Position numbers and translations under genes: made by a program. A stretch of DNA of 7,470 nt from Bordetella parapertussis. Lineage in GTDB: Bacteria; Pseudomonadota; Gammaproteobacteria; Burkholderiales; SG8-39. Shown piece after piece: positions 1 to 6,939 of this stretch. The stretch lies in the NCBI GenBank assembly GCA_945906975.1, contig CAMDRY010000149.1, forward strand, positions 1-7,470, read 5' to 3'. The notes beneath the pieces are model-generated. The model ran no database searches and was not told the DNA's origin. It worked only from the letters and a program-made list of their open reading frames with translations. Numbering within the stretch: the stretch's first letter is position 1; each line of letters starts with the position of its first letter.

Positions 1-2
1 GG

Positions 3-17
3 GTTTGCTGGGCAAAC
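3..17 (-). other. Short hairpin downstream of the last gene, possible terminator stem
   Basis: GTTTGC (3-8) and GCAAAC (12-17) form a perfect six-pair stem with a three-base loop, about 60 bases after the epimerase stop. On the minus strand the sequence after the stem is CC and then the window ends, so a T-run cannot be confirmed. No gene is visible in 1-75. Confidence 0.25.
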
Positions 18-75
18 AATCGCTGCCCCGAAACCAAATAAGAAATACCGAGTAATAGCACCGGCTTTTCCGTGC

Positions 76-1014
76 TTAGGGCTTTGCTCGCAACTCCTCT
101 GCGAACTCTGCGACTCCCCGGAAAAGATCGAACCGGGGCTGGTAGCCCAGGTCCTGCTTCGCCCGATTCAGATCGAGAATCTGCTCGTGGCGCCAGAATG
201 GGCCGACAACCGGAGCAGCAAGAATTTCTACCTTGGCCCCGGGAACGGCGCTGACAATGGCCGCAGCAACGTTCTCGGTGCTTCCCAGCATGTCGGAACC
301 AATATTGTAGGCAAGGCTCTTCAATGGTTGCTCACAGGCAAGCACAACACCCGCGGCAACATCTCTGGCATAAACATAGTCATTTAGGGTCACAATTCCA
401 GGATCAATCCTGACCGGCTCGCCGGCGAGCACACTCACTAGTGCCTCATGCATGGCCATGCCGGCAAAATCGCCACCCAGGTAATGTCCGCGACCGTAAA
501 CTTGCGCGAGCCGCAGAATCGCAAATTCGAGCTTGTACAGCCTCGCAAAGCTTGCCAACAGCTTCTCGCAGGCGATTTTGCTGGCGATATAGGGATTGTC
601 GCCACTTAGCGGAAAATCCTCTGTCAATGGCGCAGTGGGCGGCTGATTCCAGTCGTAGATACCGAAGCTGCTGGTAAACAGGAAACGCCGAACCTTGCAA
701 AGCCGCGCCGCCTCGATGAGCGCTAGACAACCGTCGACATTGGCGCGCATGCCCGTGTAGGGACGCTGCCGCAGGCTGTCGCCAATCAGGTAGGCGGTAT
801 GCACCACGGTGTCGACGGCATGCTCCTGCATGGTTTCAATCACCGCAGAGAGATCCTGCACATCGGCCGCCACCACTGGCACGCCAGTCACCATGCTGTC
901 GATGTAGGCGCGGTTCGGTGCGCGATCAAATAGTATTGCTTCGTGCCGCTGCTCCTTCAGGACGCAGGCGACATTGCAGCCAACCAGACCGGCGCCGGTG
1001 ACCAGAACTTTCAT
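76..1014 (-). CDS. NAD-dependent epimerase/dehydratase family protein (extended-type SDR)
   Basis: A 312-residue Rossmann-fold enzyme of the NAD-dependent epimerase/dehydratase family. Seen in order: KVLVTGAGLVG (2-12) binding the dinucleotide, Asp30 at the end of strand two (NAD preference), AADVQD (49-54), VVHTAY (70-75), FLFTSSFGIY (111-120), active-site Tyr142-x3-Lys146 in NPYIASK, ILRLAQVYGRG (166-176), NDYVYARDVAAGVVLA (211-226) and NIGS (237-240). The glycine motif is G-A-G-x-x-G, one residue shorter than the usual GGxGxxG of extended SDRs. Length is normal. ATG 1014 has a good ribosome site, and MKVLVTG is a typical family opening. It is the last gene in the visible block. Such enzymes act on nucleotide sugars but also on hydroxy acids, lactones and other non-sugar compounds; in this catabolic setting a non-sugar substrate is more likely, by inference. 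Confidence 0.9.
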   Translation of the reverse strand: MKVLVTGAGLVGCNVACVLKEQRHEAILFDRAPNRAYIDSMVTGVPVVAADVQDLSAVIETMQEHAVDTVVHTAYLIGDSLRQRPYTGMRANVDGCLALIEAARLCKVRRFLFTSSFGIYDWNQPPTAPLTEDFPLSGDNPYIASKIACEKLLASFARLYKLEFAILRLAQVYGRGHYLGGDFAGMAMHEALVSVLAGEPVRIDPGIVTLNDYVYARDVAAGVVLACEQPLKSLAYNIGSDMLGSTENVAAAIVSAVPGAKVEILAAPVVGPFWRHEQILDLNRAKQDLGYQPRFDLFRGVAEFAEELRAKP

Positions 1015-1020
1015 GGTGGC

Positions 1021-1026
1021 TTCCTT
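1021..1026 (-). promoter_or_regulatory. Ribosome binding site of the epimerase/dehydratase gene
   Basis: AAGGAA on the minus strand, six bases before ATG 1014, lies in the 14-base gap after the SnoaL-like gene and fixes the start at this ATG. Confidence 0.65.
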
Positions 1027-1028
1027 GG

Positions 1029-1475
1029 CTACTTGGGCACAATGCCTAGGTCGCGCAGCATGGGAATCCTGTCAATATAGACCCAGCGCTCGGCCAGTTT
1101 GCCGTTGACGACGCGAAAAATCTCGACCCCGCGGCTCGAATAAACGCGACCGGTCGGCGGCACGCCCATGATGGGAATTTTGTGCGTGGTAATGGAGGTG
1201 ATCCTGGCAACCACCGTGTCACCTTCCGCAACCAGACCCTCGACTTCAATCTTAAGGTCAAGGTTGTTGTGCAGCGCCGTGGCAAGTTTCTTGACGCCCT
1301 CAATGCCGCGGACCGGAAACGGCGAGGCGGTATTGTAGACATCCTGAAAATCGGCGGAAAACAGCTCATCGACCAGTTCTAGCTTGCCCTGATTTTCCAC
1401 TTCGTCATAGAAACGCCTCACCAGTTTCTTGTTCTGCTCGGCGTTATCTTGTTCTGCTGCGGTATTCGTCGACAT
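1029..1475 (-). CDS. SnoaL-like / ester-cyclase-family protein (NTF2-like fold)
   Basis: A 148-residue small cytoplasmic protein of the SnoaL-like polyketide-cyclase family within the NTF2-like superfamily. Visible family traits from the ATG at 1475: an N-terminal helix NKKLVRRFYDEVENQGKLEL, ELFSADFQDV, VRGIEGVKKLATAL, then the typical EGDTVVARIT...THK...GVPPTGR stretch, VEIFRVVNGKLAERW and a terminal DRIPMLRDLGIVP. The GVPPTGR and EIFR-x3-GK-x2-E-x-W elements are the strongest evidence. Members range from aldol cyclases to isomerases, hydratases and proteins of unknown role, so the reaction is not predictable; the conserved His in THK and the Asp in YIDR are candidate active-site residues. 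ATG 1475 is chosen because of the well-spaced AAGGAG; a GTG three codons upstream is the alternative. It sits 13 bases after the dehydrogenase and 14 before the SDR gene, so it is co-transcribed. Confidence 0.85.
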   Translation of the reverse strand: MSTNTAAEQDNAEQNKKLVRRFYDEVENQGKLELVDELFSADFQDVYNTASPFPVRGIEGVKKLATALHNNLDLKIEVEGLVAEGDTVVARITSITTHKIPIMGVPPTGRVYSSRGVEIFRVVNGKLAERWVYIDRIPMLRDLGIVPK

Positions 1476-1483
1476 GACTTTCA

Positions 1484-1489
1484 CTCCTT
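1484..1489 (-). promoter_or_regulatory. Ribosome binding site deciding the start of the SnoaL-like gene
   Basis: AAGGAG on the minus strand, overlapping the dehydrogenase stop by one base, lies eight bases before ATG 1475. A GTG at 1484 in the same frame would overlap this site and is therefore unlikely to be used. Confidence 0.75.
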
Positions 1490-2439
1490 CAATCCGGATG
1501 GGTGCTGATGTATTTCGTCGATGTTGCCGGATCGACGCCCGCGGCGCGCAGACTCACGCCAGCCGCTTCTTCCTGCAACCGGTAGGTCACCACATAGCCC
1601 GATCCATTGCCCCAGCCGCGATTGACGCAGTGGGTGATGACTTGTTCGGCAACATTGCCCACCAGCAGCGGCACACCCAGCTTTCGTCCCAGTTCGTTGG
1701 CGATGCCGACATCCTTGCGCAGCAAAGTCAGGGTAAAGACCGTCGGCTCATATCGCCCGGTAAACACCGATGTCGGAATATGGTCATGCATCATGTGCAT
1801 TCGACCCACCAGTCCGCGCCGCACCGCTTCCCACACCACCTTCACATCGACACCGGCTTTGACACCCAGGCTGAGCCCTTCCGCAATCGCCTGCGTGCAT
1901 CCGGCACCGATCAACTGGTGCACCACCTTGCAGATGCATCCATTGCCAACCGCACCCGCATGAATGATCTGATCTCCATAAGCCCTGAGCACCGGCAGCA
2001 GGCGCTCGTACACCTCCTGATCGGCGCCGATCATGATCTCGTGCACGCCGGGTGCGGCGCCGGGTTGACCAATGCTCACTGGAGCATCCACCGCCCAAGC
2101 ACCCTTATCACGGAAACGCGCCGCGATGCGCCGGATCAACTCCGGGCCGCCCGTGGAGATGTCGACGTACACACTGCCTTTCCTGATGCCCTGCAGAATA
2201 CCCTCCGGCCCTAGAGCGGATTTTTCAACCTCCTCCTGGGTGGGTAGCGCCGTGTACATCACGTCTGAAAGTCTTGCCACTTCAGCGGGCGTGGATGCGG
2301 CGCGCGCGCCTCGTTTGAGAAACGGCGCCTGCGCCTCCGCATTGAGGTCGCAGACCACCATCGGAAAGCCCGCCATCTGGATGCGCTCAGCGACTGGACC
2401 ACCCATTTTCCCAAGACCAATAAATCCGACGGTATCCAC
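1489..2439 (-). CDS. NAD(P)-dependent oxidoreductase, 3-hydroxyisobutyrate dehydrogenase / beta-hydroxyacid dehydrogenase family
   Basis: A 316-residue cytoplasmic enzyme of the beta-hydroxyacid dehydrogenase family, which interconverts 3-hydroxy acids and semialdehydes or keto acids using NAD(P). Seen: Rossmann loop GFIGLGKMGGP (5-15), first-strand end VVCDLN with Asp31 as likely cofactor-ribose ligand suggesting NAD preference, VDISTG (92-97), substrate signature DAPVSIG (118-124, usually DAPVSGG), catalytic segment GNGCICKVVHQ with Lys171, and FTLTLLRKDVGIA (235-247). The usual Asn four residues after the catalytic lysine is Gln175. Length fits the family (about 290-310). GTG 2439 is the start because an in-frame TGA sits at 2449-2451 and the next Met is inside the dinucleotide loop; its ribosome site is weak. 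The stop TGA is embedded in the ribosome site of the following gene. Likely processes the product of the HyuA/HyuB step; exact substrate unknown. Confidence 0.9.
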   Translation of the reverse strand: MDTVGFIGLGKMGGPVAERIQMAGFPMVVCDLNAEAQAPFLKRGARAASTPAEVARLSDVMYTALPTQEEVEKSALGPEGILQGIRKGSVYVDISTGGPELIRRIAARFRDKGAWAVDAPVSIGQPGAAPGVHEIMIGADQEVYERLLPVLRAYGDQIIHAGAVGNGCICKVVHQLIGAGCTQAIAEGLSLGVKAGVDVKVVWEAVRRGLVGRMHMMHDHIPTSVFTGRYEPTVFTLTLLRKDVGIANELGRKLGVPLLVGNVAEQVITHCVNRGWGNGSGYVVTYRLQEEAAGVSLRAAGVDPATSTKYISTHPD

Positions 2440-2537
2440 TGTTTCATTTCACCCAGAATCTCCCCGGCGCAGGGGCCTTTTGATTCGAAATTATTTTGCG
2501 ACCATGATCATGGCGTCGATCGGTCGCTCGGACACGC
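2440..2537 (-). other. Intergenic spacer with two potential hairpins
   Basis: This 98-base gap between the HyuB stop and the dehydrogenase GTG is the widest spacer that can be defined in the block. Hairpin one: 2498-2503 plus 2506-2509 pair with 2518-2527 (ten pairs, two-base bulge, eight-base loop), just after the HyuB stop. Its centre overlaps the perfect 12-base palindrome CCATGATCATGG (2502-2513). Hairpin two: CCCC/GGGG (2462-2465 with 2472-2475), flanked by GAATC/GATTC arms (2456-2460 and 2482-2486), close to the next start. Between them is an A/T-rich stretch. Neither hairpin is followed by a T-run on the minus strand, so an intrinsic terminator is not supported; processing, partial polarity or RNA stability are possible roles. 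No clear -35/-10 pair is seen. Confidence 0.35.
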
Positions 2538-4757
2538 CTACCCCAGACAGGTGTCGTAGAGAACCGGGTCGTCTTTGCGTCGCACTTCTACGGCTATCAG
2601 ATGCGCGCACTTGGGGCAGCAAAACTCGCGCACCACGATCTCATCGACCAGTCCATATCCATTCCAGTGACTGAGGTTCTCCATTTTGACCAGCCTCGCC
2701 AATGATCCGGATTTCGGATCCTCGTTTTCGCCGCATATCGTGCTATTACAATGGTGGCATACATATCTGGGCCCGGCTCCGGTGTCCACGAGGTCCAAAG
2801 CAGAACCTATGCTTTGTGCAAACACCCCGGAATGCTTTTTTCCATGATGTGCCTGCGGATCCCGCTTGGGCAGGCGTTTGCCCTCAGACAGGCGCCGCGC
2901 GCGAATCTCCTTTCGCAACACAGCCGTCGCTTCAACGTCGATGCCCGATTCCCGTTCGCCATGGGCTCCAAGCCGGCACACACCGTACACGTCCTTCGCC
3001 ACTTTCTCGCTGACCAGCCCGGAAGCCAGGTCGGCAAGTACCGCGGCGGGATCACGCATAATCGGGTCGCCGTATCCACCGCCGCCAGCACATACGATCA
3101 CGATCGCATCGTCAGGATTGAGCAGCGTGCGCTGCTTGGCCTGCATCGGTTCGATGCTCCTGGCGCCCAGGGCTTCCACAGATACCGGGATACGACTCTG
3201 TGCAAATTGTTGCCTGTGGTCGGAGTCTCTCAGCAGCAAAGTCACCTGAACGCTGGATGGGTAGCCCCCGTAGAGTCCCTGGGCCTCCGGCTGGCTGACA
3301 CCGTGCGCAATCCGGGTCAAATCGATGGGGCCTTCATTGCGATGCGGAATCATCATGCCCTCGGTACCCACCCCGCCGCGATACATGCCCTGCCCGCCGG
3401 TGTCGGGCGCCTGGCGGCGATACACGTACAGAATCGGGTGTTCTTTTTCATAGACTTCGACATTGGCGATCGCCATCGCGGGCGAACCCGGCAGGCCGCC
3501 GGCATCAATACCGTCTTTCCAGCTGCGCGCACCGCTGCCGCCGGTTTCATCGAGCAGCACCGCGGTAAATGCCCTGCCGCCCGCGAAATGTCCCGCCATG
3601 GTCACGCCCTGCCAGGCCGGAGCCCAATTGGCCTGGATCTCGTCGTGCAAGGCGGAGCAGGCAAGCATTTTGGCAATGGTTCCCGAGGTGACGTGGGAAG
3701 TGGCGAAGATGCCGGAGACCGTTGCCATGCTGACTGCGGCGGGATGGCGCGCGTTGTTGATCGTCCCCTCCTCGGAGACGATATCGATCATCGGCATGAT
3801 GCCGCCGGTGGTCCAGGGGATGTCATAACAGAGCATCGGCAATACCGCCGACAGGATGCCGCTCTCAAGGCCGGTTCTGGCGCAGTTGATTGCACCGCGT
3901 GCCTGCGCATCGGTTCCTGTGAAATCGAATCTCAATCTCTCCCCGCTCTTTGTCACTGCGAGGCAGATCCGATACAGGCGGTTCTGGTTGCCGTCGTGGT
4001 CGAGAAATCCTTCACTCTTCCAGGTACCCTCGGGCAGGGAGCGCAAGCGCCGCGCAAAGGAGGCTTGCGCCAGATCCAGAATACCTCGCTGCGCCGCCAT
4101 TACGGTGTCGAGACCATACTCGGCAATGACCTCCTTGATACGCTGACGCGTCCGGTTGATGGCCGCAATGCGCGCGCGCATGTTCAGGCCGTTCAGGCGC
4201 GAGGTCCGTGAATTGCGGATCAACAACGCCTCAATGTCCTTGCGTATGCTGCCCCGCTCCACCAGCTTGACCGGCGGAATCAGCGGTGCTTCGCCGAATA
4301 CATCCGGTGTACCGACCGTGAAGCTGCCAGGATTGGGCCCGCCGACATCGACTTCATGCATCGCAAGGCCTGTCCAGCACACCAGCGTCTCGTCGTGGAA
4401 TATCGGCGCAATCATCAGAAAATCGTTCATATGCGCGGCGCCTGCCCACGGGTCATTGGTGACATAAGCGTCCCCTTCCTCATACCCGGGGTTTTCCTTG
4501 AATTCGCCGATGACAGTCTTTGCAAAACCGTTCAGGCAAAGCGACAGGCGCGTCATGTAGACGCCCACGAACAGGCCTTCGCCTTCGGGAGTGAGAAGAG
4601 CGCTGTTGAAGTCCTTGGCCTCATAGACCACCGGCGAACCGGACAACTGCGAGGCCACGCGACCTTGCTCGTCATTGATCATGGCCAGGCGATTGCGCAG
4701 CACTTCAAGCGTAATCGGGTCCAGCGGCTTCACGGCGGCGCGATCACCTGCGTTCAC
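2538..4757 (-). CDS. HyuB-type hydantoinase/carboxylase subunit fused to a C-terminal acetone-carboxylase-gamma-like zinc-ribbon domain
   Basis: A 739-residue partner of the HyuA subunit; the two form the ATP-dependent amidohydrolase or carboxylase complex. The HyuB part (about 1-621) shows LDPITLEVLRNRL (12-24), the likely metal-site segments NDPWAGAAHMND (101-112) and HEVDVGG (134-140), PDTGGQGMYRGGVGTE (451-466) and the family-typical GGGGYGDP (558-565). HyuB proteins normally finish near residue 620. Here a charged linker (about 622-658) leads into a further domain (about 660-739) with CHHC (667-670), Cys675 and REFCCPKC (710-717), a paired CxxC layout like the acetone carboxylase gamma subunit (PF08882-like). 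Start is GTG 4757 in a GTGA overlap with the HyuA stop, supported by GGAGG four bases upstream. No clear internal start with a ribosome site precedes the extra domain, so it reads as a true fusion. An in-frame A AAA AAG sits in the linker. Subunit family is firm; the gamma-like call comes from motif spacing remembered, not from an alignment. Confidence 0.92.
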   Translation of the reverse strand: MNAGDRAAVKPLDPITLEVLRNRLAMINDEQGRVASQLSGSPVVYEAKDFNSALLTPEGEGLFVGVYMTRLSLCLNGFAKTVIGEFKENPGYEEGDAYVTNDPWAGAAHMNDFLMIAPIFHDETLVCWTGLAMHEVDVGGPNPGSFTVGTPDVFGEAPLIPPVKLVERGSIRKDIEALLIRNSRTSRLNGLNMRARIAAINRTRQRIKEVIAEYGLDTVMAAQRGILDLAQASFARRLRSLPEGTWKSEGFLDHDGNQNRLYRICLAVTKSGERLRFDFTGTDAQARGAINCARTGLESGILSAVLPMLCYDIPWTTGGIMPMIDIVSEEGTINNARHPAAVSMATVSGIFATSHVTSGTIAKMLACSALHDEIQANWAPAWQGVTMAGHFAGGRAFTAVLLDETGGSGARSWKDGIDAGGLPGSPAMAIANVEVYEKEHPILYVYRRQAPDTGGQGMYRGGVGTEGMMIPHRNEGPIDLTRIAHGVSQPEAQGLYGGYPSSVQVTLLLRDSDHRQQFAQSRIPVSVEALGARSIEPMQAKQRTLLNPDDAIVIVCAGGGGYGDPIMRDPAAVLADLASGLVSEKVAKDVYGVCRLGAHGERESGIDVEATAVLRKEIRARRLSEGKRLPKRDPQAHHGKKHSGVFAQSIGSALDLVDTGAGPRYVCHHCNSTICGENEDPKSGSLARLVKMENLSHWNGYGLVDEIVVREFCCPKCAHLIAVEVRRKDDPVLYDTCLG
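2541..2780 (-). other. Protein domain: gamma-like zinc ribbon at the HyuB C-terminus
   Basis: Residues about 660-739 of the HyuB protein. Visible: Cys667-x2-Cys670, Cys675, then about 40 residues later Cys713, Cys714 and Cys717 in VREFCCPKCAH, followed by a hydrophobic strand and the ending PVLYDTCLG. Acetone carboxylase gamma subunits carry a comparable CxC or CxxC pair, an intervening tryptophan-containing stretch (compare LSHWNG here) and a REYFCPxCG element, then a PV-x-HD-type tail. The likeness of REFCCPKC and PVLYD to those elements is the basis of the call. Zinc binding is inferred from the two cysteine pairs. It could instead be a generic rubredoxin-like or zinc-ribbon module. Confidence 0.65.
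2781..2841 (-). promoter_or_regulatory. Candidate -1 frameshift signal: A AAA AAG plus downstream stem-loop
   Basis: The heptamer A AAA AAG (2841 to 2835, minus strand) is in exact zero-frame register: last base of Gly639 codon, then Lys640 AAA and Lys641 AAG. Eight bases further on begins a possible stem: 2826-2818 pairs with 2789-2781 (nine pairs, three of them G-U), enclosing a perfect seven-pair hairpin CAAAGCA/TGCTTTG (2816-2810 with 2802-2796, seven-base loop). The same heptamer drives -1 frameshifting in E. coli dnaX. Here a shift would add 29 codons and stop at TAA 2748-2746, giving about 670 residues without the zinc-ribbon domain. No strong upstream Shine-Dalgarno-like stimulator is visible (only an AGG about a dozen bases before). 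It could be chance in a lysine-rich linker. Confidence 0.3.
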
Positions 4758-6871
4758 TTTGCCTCCGCGCGAAGATTAATGACAATGTTGCCGAAACCGT
4801 CAACCACACCGTCCGCGAAACCTGGCAGCAGGATAGTGTCGCCCATGCGCTCGACAATTGCCGGGCCGTTGATGACCATGCCAGGCGCCAACCGCTCGCC
4901 ATCGTAGATGGCGGCCTGCGCCAAGGCATTCAACTCGGTGAGATATATCTCACGGCTTCCTTTTTTCGCCGATGCAGCATCTCGATCAGCCTTTACCGTT
5001 ACTTCTGCAAGCCGCGGCAGGATCATGTCGGCCGATCCCTCGACACGGCATTTGACGATCTCAATGCTCGCCGCACCGTAGCCGGCGTTCTCGCCGTAGA
5101 GCGCCGCGTACTGCCGCTGGAATGCGGCGAGAAGATTTTGTTGCGATCCCGGATCCTCGAAACCAGCGGTAACAGGTACAGCAAGGGCGCGCGGCTGCAA
5201 ACGGTACTTGACGTGCGCGAAGCGCGAGAAGCGACGAGCCTTGGGTTCGATGCCCTCTCGCTCGAACAATTCGCCCAACCCGTGTTCCAAGGATTCAAAC
5301 ATGCTCCTTAACTCCTGCCATTGTTCCGCCGGCATGGGGAAAGCGGCGAGGCTGGAGCGTTCCGCGCTGTGAACAATACCCCCGGTGAGCATTCCCAGCG
5401 CCGAAAACACGGTGGCAAAAGAAGGAACATAAATTTTCGACACGCCCAGGTCGCGCGCCAGATACGCGATGTGCAACGCGCCCGCCCCGCCGTAGGCAAA
5501 CAGGACGAAATCGCGCGCGTCGCGACCCCGATCAATGCTCGAGCGCCGGATGAGATCGGCCATATTGGCGTTGACGATGCGAAATGCGCCCGCCGCAGTT
5601 TGCATCGAGTCCATACCGAGTTGCCCTGCCACTTGCGCCACGGCGCGCTCGGCGGCGGCGCCATCCAAACGCATTTCTCCCCCCAAAAAAGCAACTGGAC
5701 TCAGGTACCCCAGCACCAGATTGATATCAGTCACCGTAGGCAGGCTGCCGCCCGTGCCATAACAGGCGGGCCCAGGCTCCGCCCCGGCGCTATGTGGCCC
5801 GACACGAAGCAAACCATTGTCGTCGCACCACACGATGCTGCCGCCCCCGGCGCCCACCGACTCCACCGCCACCTTGGGGATGAGGCAGGTGTAACGATCG
5901 ATGACGGGTTCTTCGTCGAGGATGTACTTGCCATCCTCGATCAAGGCGACATCGAAGGTGGTGCCTCCCATGTCTGCGCAAATGATGTCGGGCTCGCCGT
6001 AGACTGCGCCAAAATAGCGCGCACCCAGAACACCGCTGACCGGGCCGGAATCCAATGTCAGCAACGGCCGAACGCGTATCTCCTCCATCGTCGTCAATCC
6101 ACCCATGCAGTGCGCAAGCAACAATGGATAACGATAGCCGCCGGCTGCCAGGCGCCTGCCCAGGCGATCGAGATATCCAATCAGCTTGGGACCAACGTAG
6201 GCATTGGCCACCGTGGTCGCAGTGCGTTCGTATTCGCCAATCAGGGGCGCAAGCTCATGCGAGACGCATACATAGATGCCTGGCAGTTCCCGTGCGGCCT
6301 GTTCGCGCACCCGCAGCTCGTGCGTATTATTCAAAAACGACCAGAGGAACGAAATCGCCACCGATTCGATCCCCTCCTCGCGAAGCCGCGTAATGGCCTT
6401 GCTCACATCGCCATTATTGAGTTCGACCACCACATCGCCATGCGAGTCGATGCGCTCGGAAATGCCAAACACATGTCGCGGCACGACGATGGGCGGATCA
6501 GCTTTGTTCAGGTGCGACTGATGATTCATCTCGCGCTCGGTGAGCCCCGCGACTTTCTGCGATGCCTTGCCGATGAAGATCGCGTCTTCATGACCACGGG
6601 TAGTAATCAGGGCCGTGCGTACACCCTTTCTTTCCACCATGGCATTGGTCGCCACCGTGCAGCCGTGCACAAAAAAACGGCAATCGCCCAAGAGCGCCGA
6701 AGGTTCCAAGCCCATCCTGCGCGCGGCAGCCGCCACCGCGTTGATCACCCCTTCATCCGGATCTGCGCGGCGAGTGGGGGACTTGGCGATGGTGGCGATG
6801 CGGCCATCGGAATCGAGCACCACGCAATCGGTGAACGTGCCGCCGATATCGATGCCGATAAAATAGCTCAT
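4754..6871 (-). CDS. HyuA-type hydantoinase/oxoprolinase/acetone carboxylase ATP-binding subunit
   Basis: A 705-residue cytoplasmic subunit of the hydantoinase A/5-oxoprolinase family, whose ASKHA-fold ATPase site phosphorylates a carbonyl or enol oxygen to drive ring opening or carboxylation. Motifs, numbered from the ATG at 6871: phosphate-1 loop DIGGTFTD (8-15), HGCTVATNAMVERKG (about 69-83), EYERTATTVANAYVG (213-227), phosphate-2 loop ADMGGTTFDVALI (299-311), VGAGGGSI (339-346), VGPHSAGAEPGPACYG (357-372) and FAYGGAGALH (458-467). Length is normal for the family and no key motif is missing. Start choice: the family begins a few residues before DIGG, which favours ATG 6871. The frame is open further upstream to an ATG at 6940 in a TGATG overlap with the binding-protein stop, adding 23 unconserved residues; neither start has a good Shine-Dalgarno. 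The stop overlaps the GTG of the HyuB gene, indicating a coupled, equimolar complex. Specific substrate is not readable: lactam, imide, hydantoin or ketone are all possible. Confidence 0.93.
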   Translation of the reverse strand: MSYFIGIDIGGTFTDCVVLDSDGRIATIAKSPTRRADPDEGVINAVAAAARRMGLEPSALLGDCRFFVHGCTVATNAMVERKGVRTALITTRGHEDAIFIGKASQKVAGLTEREMNHQSHLNKADPPIVVPRHVFGISERIDSHGDVVVELNNGDVSKAITRLREEGIESVAISFLWSFLNNTHELRVREQAARELPGIYVCVSHELAPLIGEYERTATTVANAYVGPKLIGYLDRLGRRLAAGGYRYPLLLAHCMGGLTTMEEIRVRPLLTLDSGPVSGVLGARYFGAVYGEPDIICADMGGTTFDVALIEDGKYILDEEPVIDRYTCLIPKVAVESVGAGGGSIVWCDDNGLLRVGPHSAGAEPGPACYGTGGSLPTVTDINLVLGYLSPVAFLGGEMRLDGAAAERAVAQVAGQLGMDSMQTAAGAFRIVNANMADLIRRSSIDRGRDARDFVLFAYGGAGALHIAYLARDLGVSKIYVPSFATVFSALGMLTGGIVHSAERSSLAAFPMPAEQWQELRSMFESLEHGLGELFEREGIEPKARRFSRFAHVKYRLQPRALAVPVTAGFEDPGSQQNLLAAFQRQYAALYGENAGYGAASIEIVKCRVEGSADMILPRLAEVTVKADRDAASAKKGSREIYLTELNALAQAAIYDGERLAPGMVINGPAIVERMGDTILLPGFADGVVDGFGNIVINLRAEAK
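4762..4766 (-). promoter_or_regulatory. Ribosome binding site deciding the GTG start of the HyuB gene
   Basis: GGAGG on the minus strand lies inside the last codons of the HyuA gene, four bases before the GTG at 4757. Together with the GTGA stop/start overlap it supports GTG as the true start and suggests reinitiation by ribosomes finishing the HyuA gene. Confidence 0.75.
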
Positions 6872-6939
6872 GCGGGTGGCTGTCTCAATATGGTGGCGGT
6901 CCCAGGCTGTGCCGGGCCTGCCATGGGTTCCATCATGCA

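Noticed and set aside
1429..2214. Plus-strand open frame (261 codons) opposite the dehydrogenase and SnoaL-like genes
   Set aside because: It spans the junction of two confident minus-strand genes and shows no family motif.
2502..2513. Perfect palindrome CCATGATCATGG as a regulator operator
   Set aside because: A palindrome of this length is expected by chance in several kilobases, no second copy or promoter is nearby, and no regulator gene is in the window; kept only as part of the hairpin description.
2835..2841. The run of six A residues as an assembly or sequencing error creating a false fusion
   Set aside because: The frame stays open with sensible protein on both sides, and the downstream cysteine pairs only appear in the current frame, so an indel here is less likely than a genuine fusion; not excluded without raw reads.
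2807..3091. Minus-strand 94-codon frame overlapping the HyuB linker
   Set aside because: It is the +1 frame within the HyuB gene, not the -1 frame reached by the proposed slip, and has no ribosome site or recognisable protein.
2751..4211. Long plus-strand open frame (486 codons) opposite the HyuB gene
   Set aside because: Antisense shadow of a well-supported gene, with no domain signature and no plausible ribosome site.
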